NCBI GenBank assembly: GCA_036926305.1 | Contig: JAXCHB010000136.1 | Coordinates: 496,001 to 560,000, forward strand | Length of the DNA stretch: 64,000 nt | DNA from: Uropetala carovei | Lineage: Eukaryota > Arthropoda > Insecta > Odonata > Petaluridae | Direction: 5' to 3' | Part shown: one piece after another, positions 40,380-51,130 of the stretch | How positions within the stretch are numbered: position 1 is the first letter of the stretch | Layout: each line of letters starts with the position of its first letter | The notes under the pieces: model-generated | Database searches by the model: none | What the model saw: only the letters and a program-made list of their open reading frames with translations | Told to the model about the DNA's origin: nothing | Made by a program: the position numbers and the translations under genes

Positions 40380-42571
40380 AAACAATCGAATTCTATAAAG
40401 ATAAAGGTATGCAACTCCTGCAATACAAATGTGTGTTGGGATTGCCTATGTAGTAGAATATTATTATAATCAGCATTACCCCGAGTTGCCACAGCCTCAA
40501 TTTCGTCAAATGACACGGAGATTTCCAAATCTGACCCGGAGATTCTCATAGGTCAAGGAACCGAAGTATGTTTACTGTTTTTAAATGTTAAATACACAAG
40601 TGATAATTAGTTTTCATAGAATGTGAAGAACATTTACATGCAGTAAAATGCAAGATTTAACAATGCTTAAAAATAATAAATTGTATACAATACTAAGAAC
40701 TTATTCACAAAGAGTATTTTTCGTCACAGTAATAAATAAACGATATTTCTCGCCAGATTTTGTGCGCTTCAGAAGATCTTCATTAGTAAGAACATAATTA
40801 TAAAAGTCTTTATAAGACAGAGTTCTATGTAATCTCGGTCCCGTTTATTACATTCCCGCTCAATTTCACTCCCAGTAATTTCACTAACACTGACTTCATT
40901 CTTTTTGTAAATATGCAGTAAATGTAACATTTATTTAAAAATAGTTTATGGTAGACGTAAATATTAATCCACGCCTTTAATGTGAATTTGTTGAAAGCAG
41001 TTATTACTGATCTTTCTAACATTAAAACCAGGGGCGCGCCTAGCCGGGGTGCAGTGCACCCGGGCGCCAACTTGCCGGGGCGCCTTCCCATCAAAGCATT
41101 TGTATCTATATATTATTGGAAATCGACTTGGGAATGTTTCCTCCTTTGTCCGAGTGAAAAGGGAAAGTTGGGGACACTAAAATGACACGAAATCTTCCAG
41201 GTTACATTTTTCCGATCCCTTGCGATACGCGATCACATGACTCAGGGTCGCTAGAACCCATATCAGTGGTGACCGAAAATGGGTTCACCGTAGGAATCGC
41301 CAGGAGGTGGGGGCGCTACTCTGATAGTTGCTATCCCGACCCTAGCGAGGAGATCCAGCTGTGGCGGCAATCCTTTAGTAAAGTATGTACCATCGACCTT
41401 TACCACAAATCCTTTCGCTGGAAGAATACCAGGTGCCTACCCTTTTTCCCCCACTTACCCAGTCTTGGAAATCCCAAATCTGTTTTAACCCTAAAACAGC
41501 ACACTGAGGTCTGATTGACCCGAGCGGTTTAGACTTTTCCATTTAGCACTCGTAATTTGACGTCGGGATCTCGCTGTAAATAAACTTTGAGACACTGTCG
41601 ATACTGCCAGGTAGGTGGCACCGCCAGTAGTGACTCAGACACTGAGTATGTACTACAAACGAGAAATCCGAGTCGAGTCAGCCAGACCCCAATGTGCCGC
41701 TTGAGGAATTTTTTGTGCTCGAAATTAAACATAGATTTAATAAAATGGTAAATTAAAACGGAAAACACTGCAGGTGTGGGGGGGAGGACGAAGAGTTGGG
41801 ACAAGTAAACTTTATAAGATATAGGCGATATGGGTGTCTATCTACTCGGAATTAGCCCCTCTACGACGGAGGAGTTTTTACGAATTCCCTCCTCAGCGGA
41901 CGAAGGAGTTTTTAGATGTTTTTAGATGTTTTTAATGTTTTTTGATGAAATGTTTTATGTAATTACATAAAAGATGAAATTTTTAAACGGTATCATTTAT
42001 AATATCATGCGTCACACGCAAACATTACTACATAGAAGCGAAAGAACAGTAATCGCTAAATGTTACGGTGCGCGTTCGCGGTTTATATAACTTTCAGCAT
42101 AGCGTGAACTATGAAAGGTATTGACATGAAATCTTATTTGAAGAAACACATAAACATTACTAAACATCATTCACTGAATGTATCTATCTAAACCAATTAG
42201 GTAAAAAGTTTGTCGTATGCCAACGTCGTGACTGGAAATTTTTAACTAACAATAAGTGCTGTATTTATGATTTTTTAAGGCGTTCCATTAATAATATAAA
42301 CGTTTTAGCTACGCAGTCATCATTCTTAATCATTACATAAGTCAAATAGAAAAATTGGTTACATTTCGTTCATTACAAGCGGAGATATGGAGTTGTGTTT
42401 ATCATGAGATTTCAGACAGAATACGGAAAAATTTTATGATAAAATAGGAAAAAATTTCAACTTGTATTCACATATATAAGGTATCTTTATTGTTATGCTC
42501 GAGATTTAAAATCTGGATAAAATGAAAATGAGAATAAGCAGCATATCTGACGTATTTATCCCTTCCGGTAG
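40380..42571. other. dpr intron, no gene recognised
   Basis: About 2.2 kb. At 41028-41090 is a GC-rich palindromic segment starting CAGGGGCGCGCCTAGCCGGG, similar in style to a hAT element end, but no matching opposite end was found. Short frames at 41182-41514 and elsewhere show no recognisable domain. Confidence 0.5.
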
Positions 42572-42782
42572 GTGTCCTGGGTCCGCCACAGGGACATTCA
42601 CCTGCTCACCGTAGGAAGATATACGTACACGAGTGACCAGCGCTTCGAGGCACTCCATTCCCCGCACACCGAGGACTGGGCGCTCAGGATCAGGTATCCT
42701 CAGAGAAAGGATTCCGGAATATACGAGTGCCAAATCAGCACGACGCCTCCCATTGGCCATTTCGTGCATCTCAACGTAGTAG
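42572..42782 (+). CDS. dpr: dpr-family protein, exon completing Ig domain 1
   Basis: Encodes 70 codons plus one base: VSWVRHRDIHLLTVGRYTYT, then SDQRF, EDWALRIRY and DSGIYECQISTTPPIGHFVH to LNVV. It contains the Ig core Trp (VSW) and the D-x-G-x-Y-x-C motif with the second disulphide cysteine, completing the domain begun at 29802. The acceptor is TTCCGGTAG ending at 42571 and the donor is G|GTGAGT at 42783 (phase 1). The next exon, which should start the second Ig domain, is not found up to 64000. It therefore lies beyond the window or behind a very large intron. The sequence looks intact and under constraint. Confidence 0.92.
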
Positions 42783-42802
42783 GTGAGTGATCTCCAGGAA
42801 TG

Positions 42803-42840
42803 TGCGTGCGCGAGCGCGTGCGTGTGCGTGTGTGTGTGTA
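42803..42840 (+). repeat. GT-rich microsatellite just inside the next dpr intron
   Basis: GTGCGTGTGCGTGTGTGTGT tract beginning about 20 bp after the dpr splice donor. Confidence 0.85.
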
Positions 42841-42898
42841 CTATATATGCATATATCTTTAATATATTGCTGCTTCTTGTATGAGATAATTATAATTT

Positions 42899-43310
42899 AC
42901 TAGGGGCTTCGCCCCTGGCAGCTTCGAGGCTAGATCCCTGAGGTTTGACGGTGAAGCATACCATTGGATATGTATGTGTACAACGTGTTATATGTATATG
43001 GAATTTTTATAGGAGCATGGCGTAAGGACGTATCTTCCTTTAATCTCTTTACATTGTGCTGCACTTCAACAGTGAAGTGAATTGTTTGTATGATTAAAGC
43101 GTTATTCTGCATTATTAACCAATACACATGACTTCTAACCTCTAACACTCTCCTACGCTACTTGAGAGAAAATACGCCAAAACCAGCAAATAACAATGTT
43201 ATTATTTTTCTTTTAATTAACTTGTTGTAAGAATTTTTATTTGTATTTATCATCCCCATTTGCATGCATATTAAGGATGGTAAATTTACTCTTGGCATGC
43301 ATCCATTTAA
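42899..43310 (-). mobile_element. Possible Helitron-like 3' end, minus strand
   Basis: Read on the minus strand, the hairpin AGGGGC-GAA-GCCCCT runs into CTAGT at 42899-42903, matching a Helitron-type terminus. The extent to the right is a guess; no matching 5' end was identified. Confidence 0.33.
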
Positions 43311-43313
43311 CAC

Positions 43314-43520
43314 TTAACACCATATATCACGGATCGGAAGCCTTTTCTTCATGGCGGGCCACATTCGTTCTTTTGAATACTTCGGGGAGGAGAGCACAAT
43401 GGAAATTTTTGTAGCATTTAGCACGTTGTACTTGGTTTGACAGTATGGACATATTGCAATTCTTTTTTTTGCTTGTCCAATTCCACGGTATTCACTAATG
43501 AAGTGCTTCCACACTGAAGA
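43314..43520 (-). pseudogene. BED-type zinc finger fragment (hAT transposase N-terminus)
   Basis: The minus strand reads TESSVWKHFISEYRGIGQAK, RIAICPYCQTKYNVLNATK and then KERMWPAM. W-x2-F, then C-x2-C, then N-A-T-K is the BED zinc-finger layout of hAT transposases. The His/Cys pair expected after 'NATK...HL' is degraded. No transposase core follows directly. Confidence 0.55.
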
Positions 43521-43538
43521 TTCTGTGGTACTACCCGT

Positions 43539-44092
43539 TTTCAGTCTTTCGGAACGGTACCATGTGCAACTGATTTTTCGAATATTATTTTCAAGTAAGG
43601 TGCGATTACCGAGGCTAGCTCTTTCAACACACGCGCGGGTATGCCCTCCGGCCCGGGAGACTTATTTTGCTTAATCGACTCTAGCTGGTGCGCGATACCT
43701 GTTTCAGAGAATATCAAATCTTCCATCGAATTTCCCTTATCATTCAAAGCTGGTTCCTCAAATTCGTTGCTCACTGAAGTAAACGCTTTTTCCGCGCTAT
43801 CATGAACTACATCACCTGCCTCCGTTCTCAATGGCGCTATGGTGTGGCCTCTACCACGAACCTCCTAACGTACGACCAAAATGCTTTCGGATTTCCTTTC
43901 GAATTATTATGCAAAACTTTCTTTTTGTAATCATTAAATGCTTCTCGCATTGTTACTCTAGCTCTTGACCGCGCCTCTCTGTATTGCTGCCGTATCATTG
44001 ACCTCTGTTCCTCTGTGACTTTTGAAGAATTGGTACGAGTATTTTAGCAATCGTGAAGTTTTCTTTGCCGTCTAAGAGCGCGTCTAACTTAC
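43539..44092 (-). pseudogene. Family A internal fragment (linker and RT N-terminus)
   Basis: The minus-strand frame 43831-43541 contains NKSPGPEGIPARVLKELASV, APYLKIIFEKSVAHGTVPKD and upstream linker pieces (FWSYVR, RARVTMREAFNDYK). It lacks the RT core and the 3' end. A 27-bp deletion removes the LLNEHFQ segment near 43790. The lack of a tail suggests secondary deletion rather than simple 5' truncation. Confidence 0.85.
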
Positions 44093-44094
44093 AG

Positions 44095-44305
44095 GGGAAA
44101 TTAAAACTGATTTGTGATATGGCAAAGCGTGTTCGAGAGTTAAAATCCAAACGTACTTTTCGTTGCTCAGATAAAGATTCGTGACTTGGCCCATTTCCGA
44201 AGCCTGCAACGCTACGCCGATGATGAAAATATTGACCGGCAGCGTTATGTGATATGGTTGGAGGACCTGCTTGGTAAATTTGACAAGCGTTTCTCCGATT
44301 TTCTA
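44095..44305 (+). pseudogene. hAT transposase fragment
   Basis: Reads KLICDMAKRVRELKSK, then in the next frame IRDLAHFRSLQRYADDENID followed by YVIWLEDLLGKFDKRFSDF. The same block (LICDM...V..F..KL..W......LAHFP.L.......YV..L..L...F..RF.DF) occurs in hAT transposases of the GTF2IRD2/ZBED type. One frameshift is present. Confidence 0.62.
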
Positions 44306-44514
44306 AGTTTCAGCCCTCATTCCGGTTCATGCCTAGTCCATTTCCATTATATACATGTCACCATAAACATTCTCAACAGCTTGCTAGCTTGCTCTCACTC
44401 GACAGATGCAGTTTCGAACATAGTTGGTTTCTCTTCAGTGCTAATCTAATTCCCAGCCGAAAGGCGAATGTATCTTGATGCTTTGGAGTCGGCTCTCGAG
44501 TCAAGTAAATTCGC

Positions 44515-46600
44515 TTTATACTTTCTCATACGAAGTATCGAGAAAGTATTGTTATAGCGAAAAAATTCGACCACGAGATTTTTACGGAAATATACGTTTT
44601 AGGTGTCGCTAAATCCAAAAAAGTGGTTTTCGCAATGCCGTCTATGTCTGTCTGTCTGTCTCTTACTGGCTCTGGAGCCTAGACGGTAGAGCGAAAATGA
44701 ATGAAATCTCGTACTTAGACATTTTATCATACTGAGCAGAGTATACACAGAAATGGTTGACATTGATCAATAATTAAGAGTTGTTTCTTCAACGCATTTT
44801 TAACAACAATCCGATTTTCTCAAAAACGGCCTTAACGATTTTCATCAAATTTCGTACAGTCACTTGAGCTTACGTCTTCAATAATACTGTATAGTTCATA
44901 TTTCTCAAAAAATTAATATAAGGCTAGTTTATTCTAGGCAACTTTAACAACAATCCGATTTTCTCAAAAACGGCCTTAACGATTTTCATCAAATTTCGTG
45001 CAGTCACTTGAGTTTACGTCTTCAATAATACTGTATAGTTCATATTTCTCAAAAAATGAATATAAGGCTAGTTTATTCTAGGCAACTTTAACAATAATTC
45101 GATTTTCACAAAAACGGCTCCAACAATTTAGATCAAATTTCGTACAGTTACTTGAGTTTACGTCTTCAATAATACTGTATAGTTCATATTTCTCAAAAAA
45201 TTAATATAAGGCTAGTTTATTCTAGGCAACTTTAACAACAATCCGATTTTCTCAAAAACGGCCTTAACGATTTTCATCAAATTTCGTGCAGTCACTTAAG
45301 TTTACGTCTTCAATAATACTGTATAGTTCATATTTCTCAAAAAATGAATATAAGGCTAGTTTATTCTAGGCAACTTTAACAATAATTCGATTTTCACAAA
45401 AACGGCTCCAACAATTTAGATCAAATTTCGTACAGTTACTTGAGTTTACGTCTTCAATAATACTGTATACTTCATATTTCTCAAAAAATTAATATAAGGC
45501 TAGTTTATTCTAGGCAACTTTAACAACAATCCGATTTTCTCAAAAACGGCCTTAACGATTTTCATCAAATTTCGTGCAGTCACTTGAGTTTACGTCTTCA
45601 ATAATACTGTATAGTTCATATTTCTCAAAAAATGAATATAAGGCTAGTTTATTCTAGGCAACTTTAACAATAATTCGATTTTCACAAAAACGGCTCCAAC
45701 AATTTAGATCAAATTTCGTACAGTTACTTGAGTTTACGTCTTCAATAATACTGTATAGTTCATATTTCTCAAAAAATTAATATAAGGCTAGTTTATTCTA
45801 GGCAACTTTAACAACAATCCGATTTTCTCAAAAACGGCCTTAACGATTTTCATCAAATTTCGTGCAGTCACTTAAGTTTACGTCTTCAATAATACTGTAT
45901 AGTTCATATTTCTCAAAAAATGAATATAAGGCTAGTTTATTCTAGGCAACTTTAACAATAATTCGATTTTCACAAAAACGGCTCCAACAATTTAGATCAA
46001 ATTTCGTACAGTTACTTGAGTTTACGTCTTCAATAATACTGTATACTTCATATTTCTCAAAAAATTAATATAAGGCTAGTTTATTCTAGGCAACTTTAAC
46101 AACAATCCGATTTTCTCAAAAACGGCCTTAACGATTTTCATCAAATTTCGTGCAGTCACTTAAGTTTACGTCTTCAATAATACTGTATAGTTCATATTTC
46201 TCAAAAAATGAATATAAGGCTAGTTTATTCTAGGCAACTTTAACAATAATTCGATTTTCACAAAAACGGCTCCAACAATTTAGATCAAATTTCGTACAGT
46301 TACTTGAGTTTACGTCTTCAATAATACTGTATAGTTCATATTTCTCAAAAAATTAATATAAGGCTAGTTTATTCTAGGCAACTTTAACAACAATCCGATT
46401 TTCTCAAAAACGGCCTTAACGATTTTCATCAAATTTCGTGCAGTCACTTGAGTTTACGTCTTCAATAATACTGTATAGTTCATATTTCTCAAAAAATGAA
46501 TATAAGGCTAGTTTATTCTAGGCAACTTTAACAATAATTCGATTTTCACAAAAACGGCTCTAACGTTTTAGATCAAATTTCGTACAGTCACTTGACATGC
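44515..46600 (+). repeat. Type F repeat: hairpin head plus ~12 tandem 144-bp units in higher-order arrangement
   Basis: The head palindrome TACTTTCTC...GAGAAAGTA (44520-44549) and a body of about 240 bp lead into tandem 144-bp units from about 44790 to 46600. Successive CTAGGCA marks end at 44940, 45084, 45228, 45372, 45516 and 45660. Units alternate between form a (CAACAATCCGATTTTCTC) and form b (CAATAATTCGATTTTCAC), giving a 288-bp dimer. Dimers alternate again by TTGAG/TTAAG and TATAGTT/TATACTT, giving 576 bp. Non-coding. Confidence 0.93.
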
Positions 46601-46739
46601 TCATAATAAAAATATTAATTAATAACTAAAATTCTTTAAGAAAAATATTTCTCTTACAGTATACCATTACTATATATTTTTACAATATGTGGATATTGTT
46701 ATTACCTGGTAGCCAATATTGTGACTATTCGCTAATCCT

Positions 46740-46870
46740 GTTGGAGGTTTCCCACCTTCTCTCTACCCAAACTATCCTCACCCCTACATAAACCCCTCCT
46801 TCCTTACACCCCCTACTTATGTTAGACCCCTCTCCCTTACACCCCTACTTAGACCCCTCCTTCTTCTTCC
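46740..46870 (+). repeat. C/T-rich low-complexity tract
   Basis: CCCCTCCTTCCTTACACCCC-type repeats, part of a recurrent theme in this window. Confidence 0.7.
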
Positions 46871-47619
46871 TATTTAATAATATTACATGCACGCGTAAGG
46901 AAATTAAACGTTTGTTTGTGAGATTGTTTATGTTAGCAACAATGAAGTAACCATGCAAGAAATTTTCTAAATTCAACTCCATATAAGACTTTCTTGTTTG
47001 ATTTTCTCGATAACGGCTACTCCTACGATGAAAATATATAGAGAAGGAAATACTCTATTTTACCAGTTCTACAACTTTTATTTGAAAAATATTTTGATAT
47101 GAACAATAGTTTACGAGATATGACGAAAATTTAATTTTTTGTCTCTAGTAAAGTGGCACCCCTGATTGGCATACGTGATTCATTTTAGCGATTTTCTTAT
47201 TATATTTGATTGAAAGTCCTTAATATCAAATTTCATAAAAATCCGTTTTGTAGAAGCCGAGAACGAACATGCGGACGGACGGACCTACGGTAATAGGCGC
47301 TCACGCTGTAAGAGAAACGCGCCTAAAAATGGTAAAAGAAGTAAACATCCCTGGATGTTTTAGCATACTGGCTGAATGTGTATGTGCGCATTTTTGGATA
47401 ATCAACCTCTTGAATTATTATAGCAATAGCTGCTTCCATACCGGCCACAAACAGAAGATAGGAGGTAAACCCAGCATTAGTCTACTCTTTACCATGAGCA
47501 CCAAGGAGAGAGAGAGCACTCTGGCTTATGAACACAACAATTTTCGCTTTGTGCACGATATGTTAACTCTGGCAACACCGTAAAATACGAGCTTTTGACT
47601 TTTATTCTTGTAGGTAGAT
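46871..47619. other. No gene recognised
   Basis: AT-rich sequence. A (CGGA)3 run at 47273-47285 follows a stretch (AAATCCGTTTTGTAGAAGCC) of the kind often seen next to such runs in insect repeats. The frame 47269-47583 has no recognisable domain. Confidence 0.5.
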
Positions 47620-47790
47620 GATTTAGGTGGTCTTGGTTAAGCTAAAGTTGTAATTGGGCAACACCAAAAGCTATGGGATGCAGCTATGATTAGAAGATAA
47701 AATGGAGTGCAAGCGCATGTGAGAGAACGGTTTCCAAATTCCGTGCACGTTCACTGTTCCAATCACCGATCTCGCTCTTTCGTCAGCAAT
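47620..47790 (+). pseudogene. hAT-related (ZMYM1/DUF4371-like) fragment
   Basis: Reads LWDAAMIRR (stop) NGVQAHVRERFPNSVHVHCS followed by NHRSRSFVSN. The block 'G.GYDGA..M.G..NGVQ..I+E..P.A.YVHC.SH.LNL..S' is typical of DUF4371/ZMYM1-like hAT proteins. One stop is present and conserved Leu-Asn residues after SH are lost. It abuts the family A copy at 47886. Confidence 0.5.
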
Positions 47791-47885
47791 CAGCCTACCT
47801 TCTGTAGGGAACTATTTTCAGAATATCAAGGAGGCGCGCAATTTATTTTGGAACAATTCTTTTTAGGCGCGTTTCGCTTACAGCG

Positions 47886-49413
47886 TGAGCGCCTATTATC
47901 TAGAGTCGATTAAGCAAAATAAGTCTCCCGGGCCGGAGGGCATACCCGCGCGTGTGTTGAAAGAGCTAGGCTCGGTATTCGCACCTTACTTGAAAATAAT
48001 ATTCGAAAAATCCGGTGCACGCGGTACCTTTCCAAAAGACTGGAAGCTAGCATACATAACGCCCATCCACAAAGGCGGTGATAAAGAGAACCCCGAAAAT
48101 TATAGACCGATTTCCTTGACGTCATTATCGTGTAAGATTCTAGAACATATAACTGTTAGCTCTGTTCTGCGTTATTTAGATGGTCGTTCTTCGCTAAGCA
48201 AAAACCAACACGGGTTTCGAAAAGGTAGGTCATGCGAAACGCAGCTCGCCCTGTTCGTAAACGATTTGTTGCAATGCGGAGAGAAAAACAGTCAGGTTGA
48301 TGCAATTTTTATTGATTTTAAAAAAGCGTTTGACAAAGTACCCCATAATAAATTAATAGGAAAACTAGGAAAGTACGGCATAAACCCTAATATCGTGAGT
48401 TGGGTAAAAGACTTCCTCTCCAACAGGAAACAGATAGTAGTTATTGATGGGAAATCTTCATACCCGGTAAAAGTCGCATCAGGTGTTCCACAGGGAAGTG
48501 TTATTGGCCCACTGCTATTCCTGATATATATAAACGATATCTGCTCGGTATTTCGCTGCAAAATAAGACTTTTCGCAGATGATACCGTTTTATATAAGGA
48601 GATAACGAGTCAGGATGACCAAAAATCGCTTCAGGAAGATTTAAACGCCCTTTCAGCATGGTGTCAACATTGGAAAATCGAAGTTAATCAGAGCAAATGT
48701 TCCCTATTGAGTTTCTGGAAGAGTAAGAACAATGACTTAAACTCGGAGTACAGAATTGATAGATTGAATATCCAATCTGCAGAGTACGTTAAATATTTAG
48801 GAGTCACCATTTGTCCTGATCTATCGTGGAATATGCATATTCGAAGGATCGTAGGCGCAGCTAATAAGAAATTGGGCTTCGTAGGCAGAATAGTAAGAAG
48901 TAGCACAGAACAGGTACGAGAAACGTGTTATTTATCATTGGTCAGATCTCAGGTCGAATACGCTTCCAGCATATGGGTTCCGTACGAAAAGGGACAGATA
49001 CTTGAGTTAGAAAGAATCCAACGCAGAGCAGCCAGATTCGTCAAGCAAAAATATGAGCAAAAATTAAGCGTCACATCACTCTTGAAGGTGTTGAATTGGA
49101 TATATCTAGAGGATCGCAGAATTAGCGCTAGGTTAAGGCTTCTGGAGAAATTTAGGTCGGATGTTCTCTTAGAGGAGGTCTCAGGAATATTAGAGGTACC
49201 TACGTACATAGGCAGGCAAGATCAAGAGGATAAAATACGAGAGATCGACTGTTGGACCGAGCGATATCAGGGCTCGTTTTTCCCAAGGACCATACGGGAT
49301 CATAACAGGAGAGTGATTCCCACGAGGGACGCTATTAGGTAGGTTTTGGTGTGCTGCACACCCTGCCACCCACCACCCATCTGGTGATTTACAGGGTATC
49401 ATGTAGATGTAAA
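47886..49413 (+). mobile_element. CR1-like family A retrotransposon, RT frame open, 5'-truncated
   Basis: Uninterrupted RT frame from LESIKQNKSPGPEG (47894) to the stop at 49340-49342. It includes the RT core (SGVPQGSVIGPLL, LFADDTVLY) and the QRRAARFVKQKY region, then 3' UTR and tail. It lacks endonuclease and linker. The 3' UTR differs from other A ends (CACACCCTGCCACCCACCAC), with an extra CCAC disturbing the hairpin. Many private amino-acid changes near the C-terminus (IYLEDR, EVPTYIGRQDQEDK) suggest an older copy. Confidence 0.88.
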
Positions 49414-49745
49414 GGTAATTGGCGCAGCCAACAAGAAAGTGGCTTTCGTAGGCAGAATAGCAGGAAGCAACACAAAACAGGTCGAGAAACGAGTTATTTA
49501 TCAATACTCAGGTCGAATACGATTGCAGCATATGGGATCCGTACGAAAAGGGACAGATTCTTGAGTTAGAAAGAGTCCAGCGCAGGGCAGTCGGATTCGT
49601 TAAACAAACATCACTGTTGACGGAGTTGAAATGGATGTCGCTAGAGGACCGCAGACCAGCGCTAGATTAAGGTTTCTGGAGAAATTAAGGTAGGAAGTTC
49701 TATTAGAGGAGGTCCCAGGAATATTGTAGATGGGAAGGCACGATC
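49414..49745 (+). pseudogene. Decayed family A RT fragment directly after the previous A tail
   Basis: Frames give IGAANKKVAFVGRIAGS, then YASSIWDPYEKGQIL-like and RISARLRF-like pieces up to about 49745. Many indels are present. It matches A at the thumb region and has no tail of its own. Confidence 0.75.
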
Positions 49746-49850
49746 ATGATCGGGGGTTTATTACACGCTCGAGGCATCCCAATGTGTAGCGCGTAGGATC
49801 TTCGAACATAGTAGGGCATTTTTAGGCCAGAGAGTTGGGTAGAGTGTAGG
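49746..49850 (+). pseudogene. CR1 ORF1 C-terminal tail fragment
   Basis: Reads YYTLEASQCVARRIFEHSRA then FLG, matching the end of ORF1 at 58250 (HYTQEASEGVARRILDHSRA). It sits after an RT fragment, so the order is reversed relative to an element and implies rearrangement or a second insertion. Confidence 0.75.
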
Positions 49851-49959
49851 CGTCATAGTAGAATGGGATTAATCTATGAATGGGATTAATCAATTGCGTA
49901 ATTGAGAACAATATTATGATAATTCCTCGCAGTATCTACAGCGGATAAAGAACCTGCGA

Positions 49960-50288
49960 CATATGAAAGAATTAGGAGTGAAAGAGCTATTTGAAATAAA
50001 CGGAAAAACGACTAGAATAAGCGTCCACTTCCGGTGAACCAGCTTCAACCAAAACCTTTTCGAATCTTCATTTGCTAATAAAAGTAGTAAGTAAAAAGTT
50101 TTGTACTGATCTGATTATTAGTTTTTGAGTTATGGCGCCCACAAAATTTCTGTCACAGACATTGAGAAAATAGTATACGTAAATGTTTTCTAGAGACCTC
50201 AAAACGTGTATTTCCGTTGAAATCTCGAAATGGATGTTTTTCGTGAAATCAATTCTTTCTCTATACTACGTGTACAGAGAAAGTAAAA
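49960..50288 (-). mobile_element. Family E repeat copy
   Basis: Contains the AAATCTCG...GTGTATTTCCGTTGAAATC block and ends in the head hairpin (50261-50288, CTTTCTCT...AGAGAAAGTA). Confidence 0.7.
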
Positions 50289-50299
50289 ATATCTGAAAA

Positions 50300-50830
50300 T
50301 GATGCGGATAGCATGATTATAATTGGTGGAGACTTCAATTTTCCGTCAATTAATTGGGATAATTTACATCACGAGCCAGGTTTTTTTCAACAAATCCTTA
50401 GAGCAACCAATATAATAATAATTAATGATGTGTTCGATATTTTTGCGACGAAAATTCCGGATCATGTCCTTAAGATAACAACAGAAGAAGGGATTAGCAA
50501 CCAAAAGTCGATAGACATATGGTCATATAAGCACTACTCTAGTAAAGAATGCAAATTATGATGATTTTCGCAATGAATTCAGAGATTTTGAGAGAAATAC
50601 TAAAGACGACGACGTTGAAAATATTTTGAAGACCTTGGTTGATTTAATAATGAAAGGTACAGATAAATACATTGCTCGTAAGGTAATCCGAGGAAGGAAA
50701 GAGTCACGGTGGTTAACCAATGAGTCATTAGAGTGGTGAAGCTAGAAATGAAATGCCATGCTATACTGAAAACGATATTCCTCAATCGAGCGGATGAAGA
50801 AGTAGCGCTCAAGAAATATATGGTATATTC
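50300..50830 (+). pseudogene. Non-LTR endonuclease/linker fragment of another family (D)
   Basis: Reads MIIIGGDFNFPSINWDNL, then NDVFDIFATKIPDHVLKI and EEGISNQK, where SDHN is expected. After a shift come NILKTLVDLIMKGTDKYIA, SRWLTNESLEW and EVALKKY, corresponding to the linker before RT. Distinct from A and B in sequence; broken by frameshifts and without RT. Confidence 0.75.
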
Positions 50831-51130
50831 GTTGCCACCTAACCAAAAGGTTACACTGTAACACATTTTATAATAAATAAATACTGTTTCATAAATGTTT
50901 AGTTTCAAGTCATTTCGTTTCAAGGCCAATAATTCAGCGCCGAATTATTTGTTGATCACTAATGCTGAGGATTAGTCAACCAATAGCATAAAATATTTCA
51001 TCAGCCCCCAATGGCAATTTCCGAAAATTCACGGAGATAACATCAAAGTTCGTAAGTCCAAAAACGAGTTCAACGCAAACAGTTCAGGAAGTGAGGAGAG
51101 AGAGAGAGAGAGGGATGGAGAAAGAGAGAG
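50831..51130. other. No gene recognised; GA-rich tract at 51092-51130
   Basis: AT-rich sequence, then GAGAGAGAGAGGGATGGAGAAA, which resembles a degenerate minisatellite unit preceding the SINE. Confidence 0.6.

Larger units (their letters stand above)
29972..42571 (+). other. dpr intron, 12.6 kb, transposon-rich
   Basis: A phase-0 intron bounded by GTAGGT (29972) and TTCCGGTAG (ending 42571). It contains a Helitron-like element, hairpin-headed repeats, a B fragment, hAT remnants, a hAT MITE and the 3-kb GGGGCCGTCC element. I saw no other conserved host exon between the two dpr exons. Confidence 0.85.

Noticed and set aside
41028..41090. GC-rich CAGGGGCGCGCCTAGCC segment as a hAT element end
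   Set aside because: No matching opposite end or 8-bp flank duplication was found, so no element can be delimited.
44515..46600. CRISPR-like regular spacing
   Set aside because: Whole 144-bp units are repeated with no unique spacers, and the genome is eukaryotic. This is a tandem repeat.
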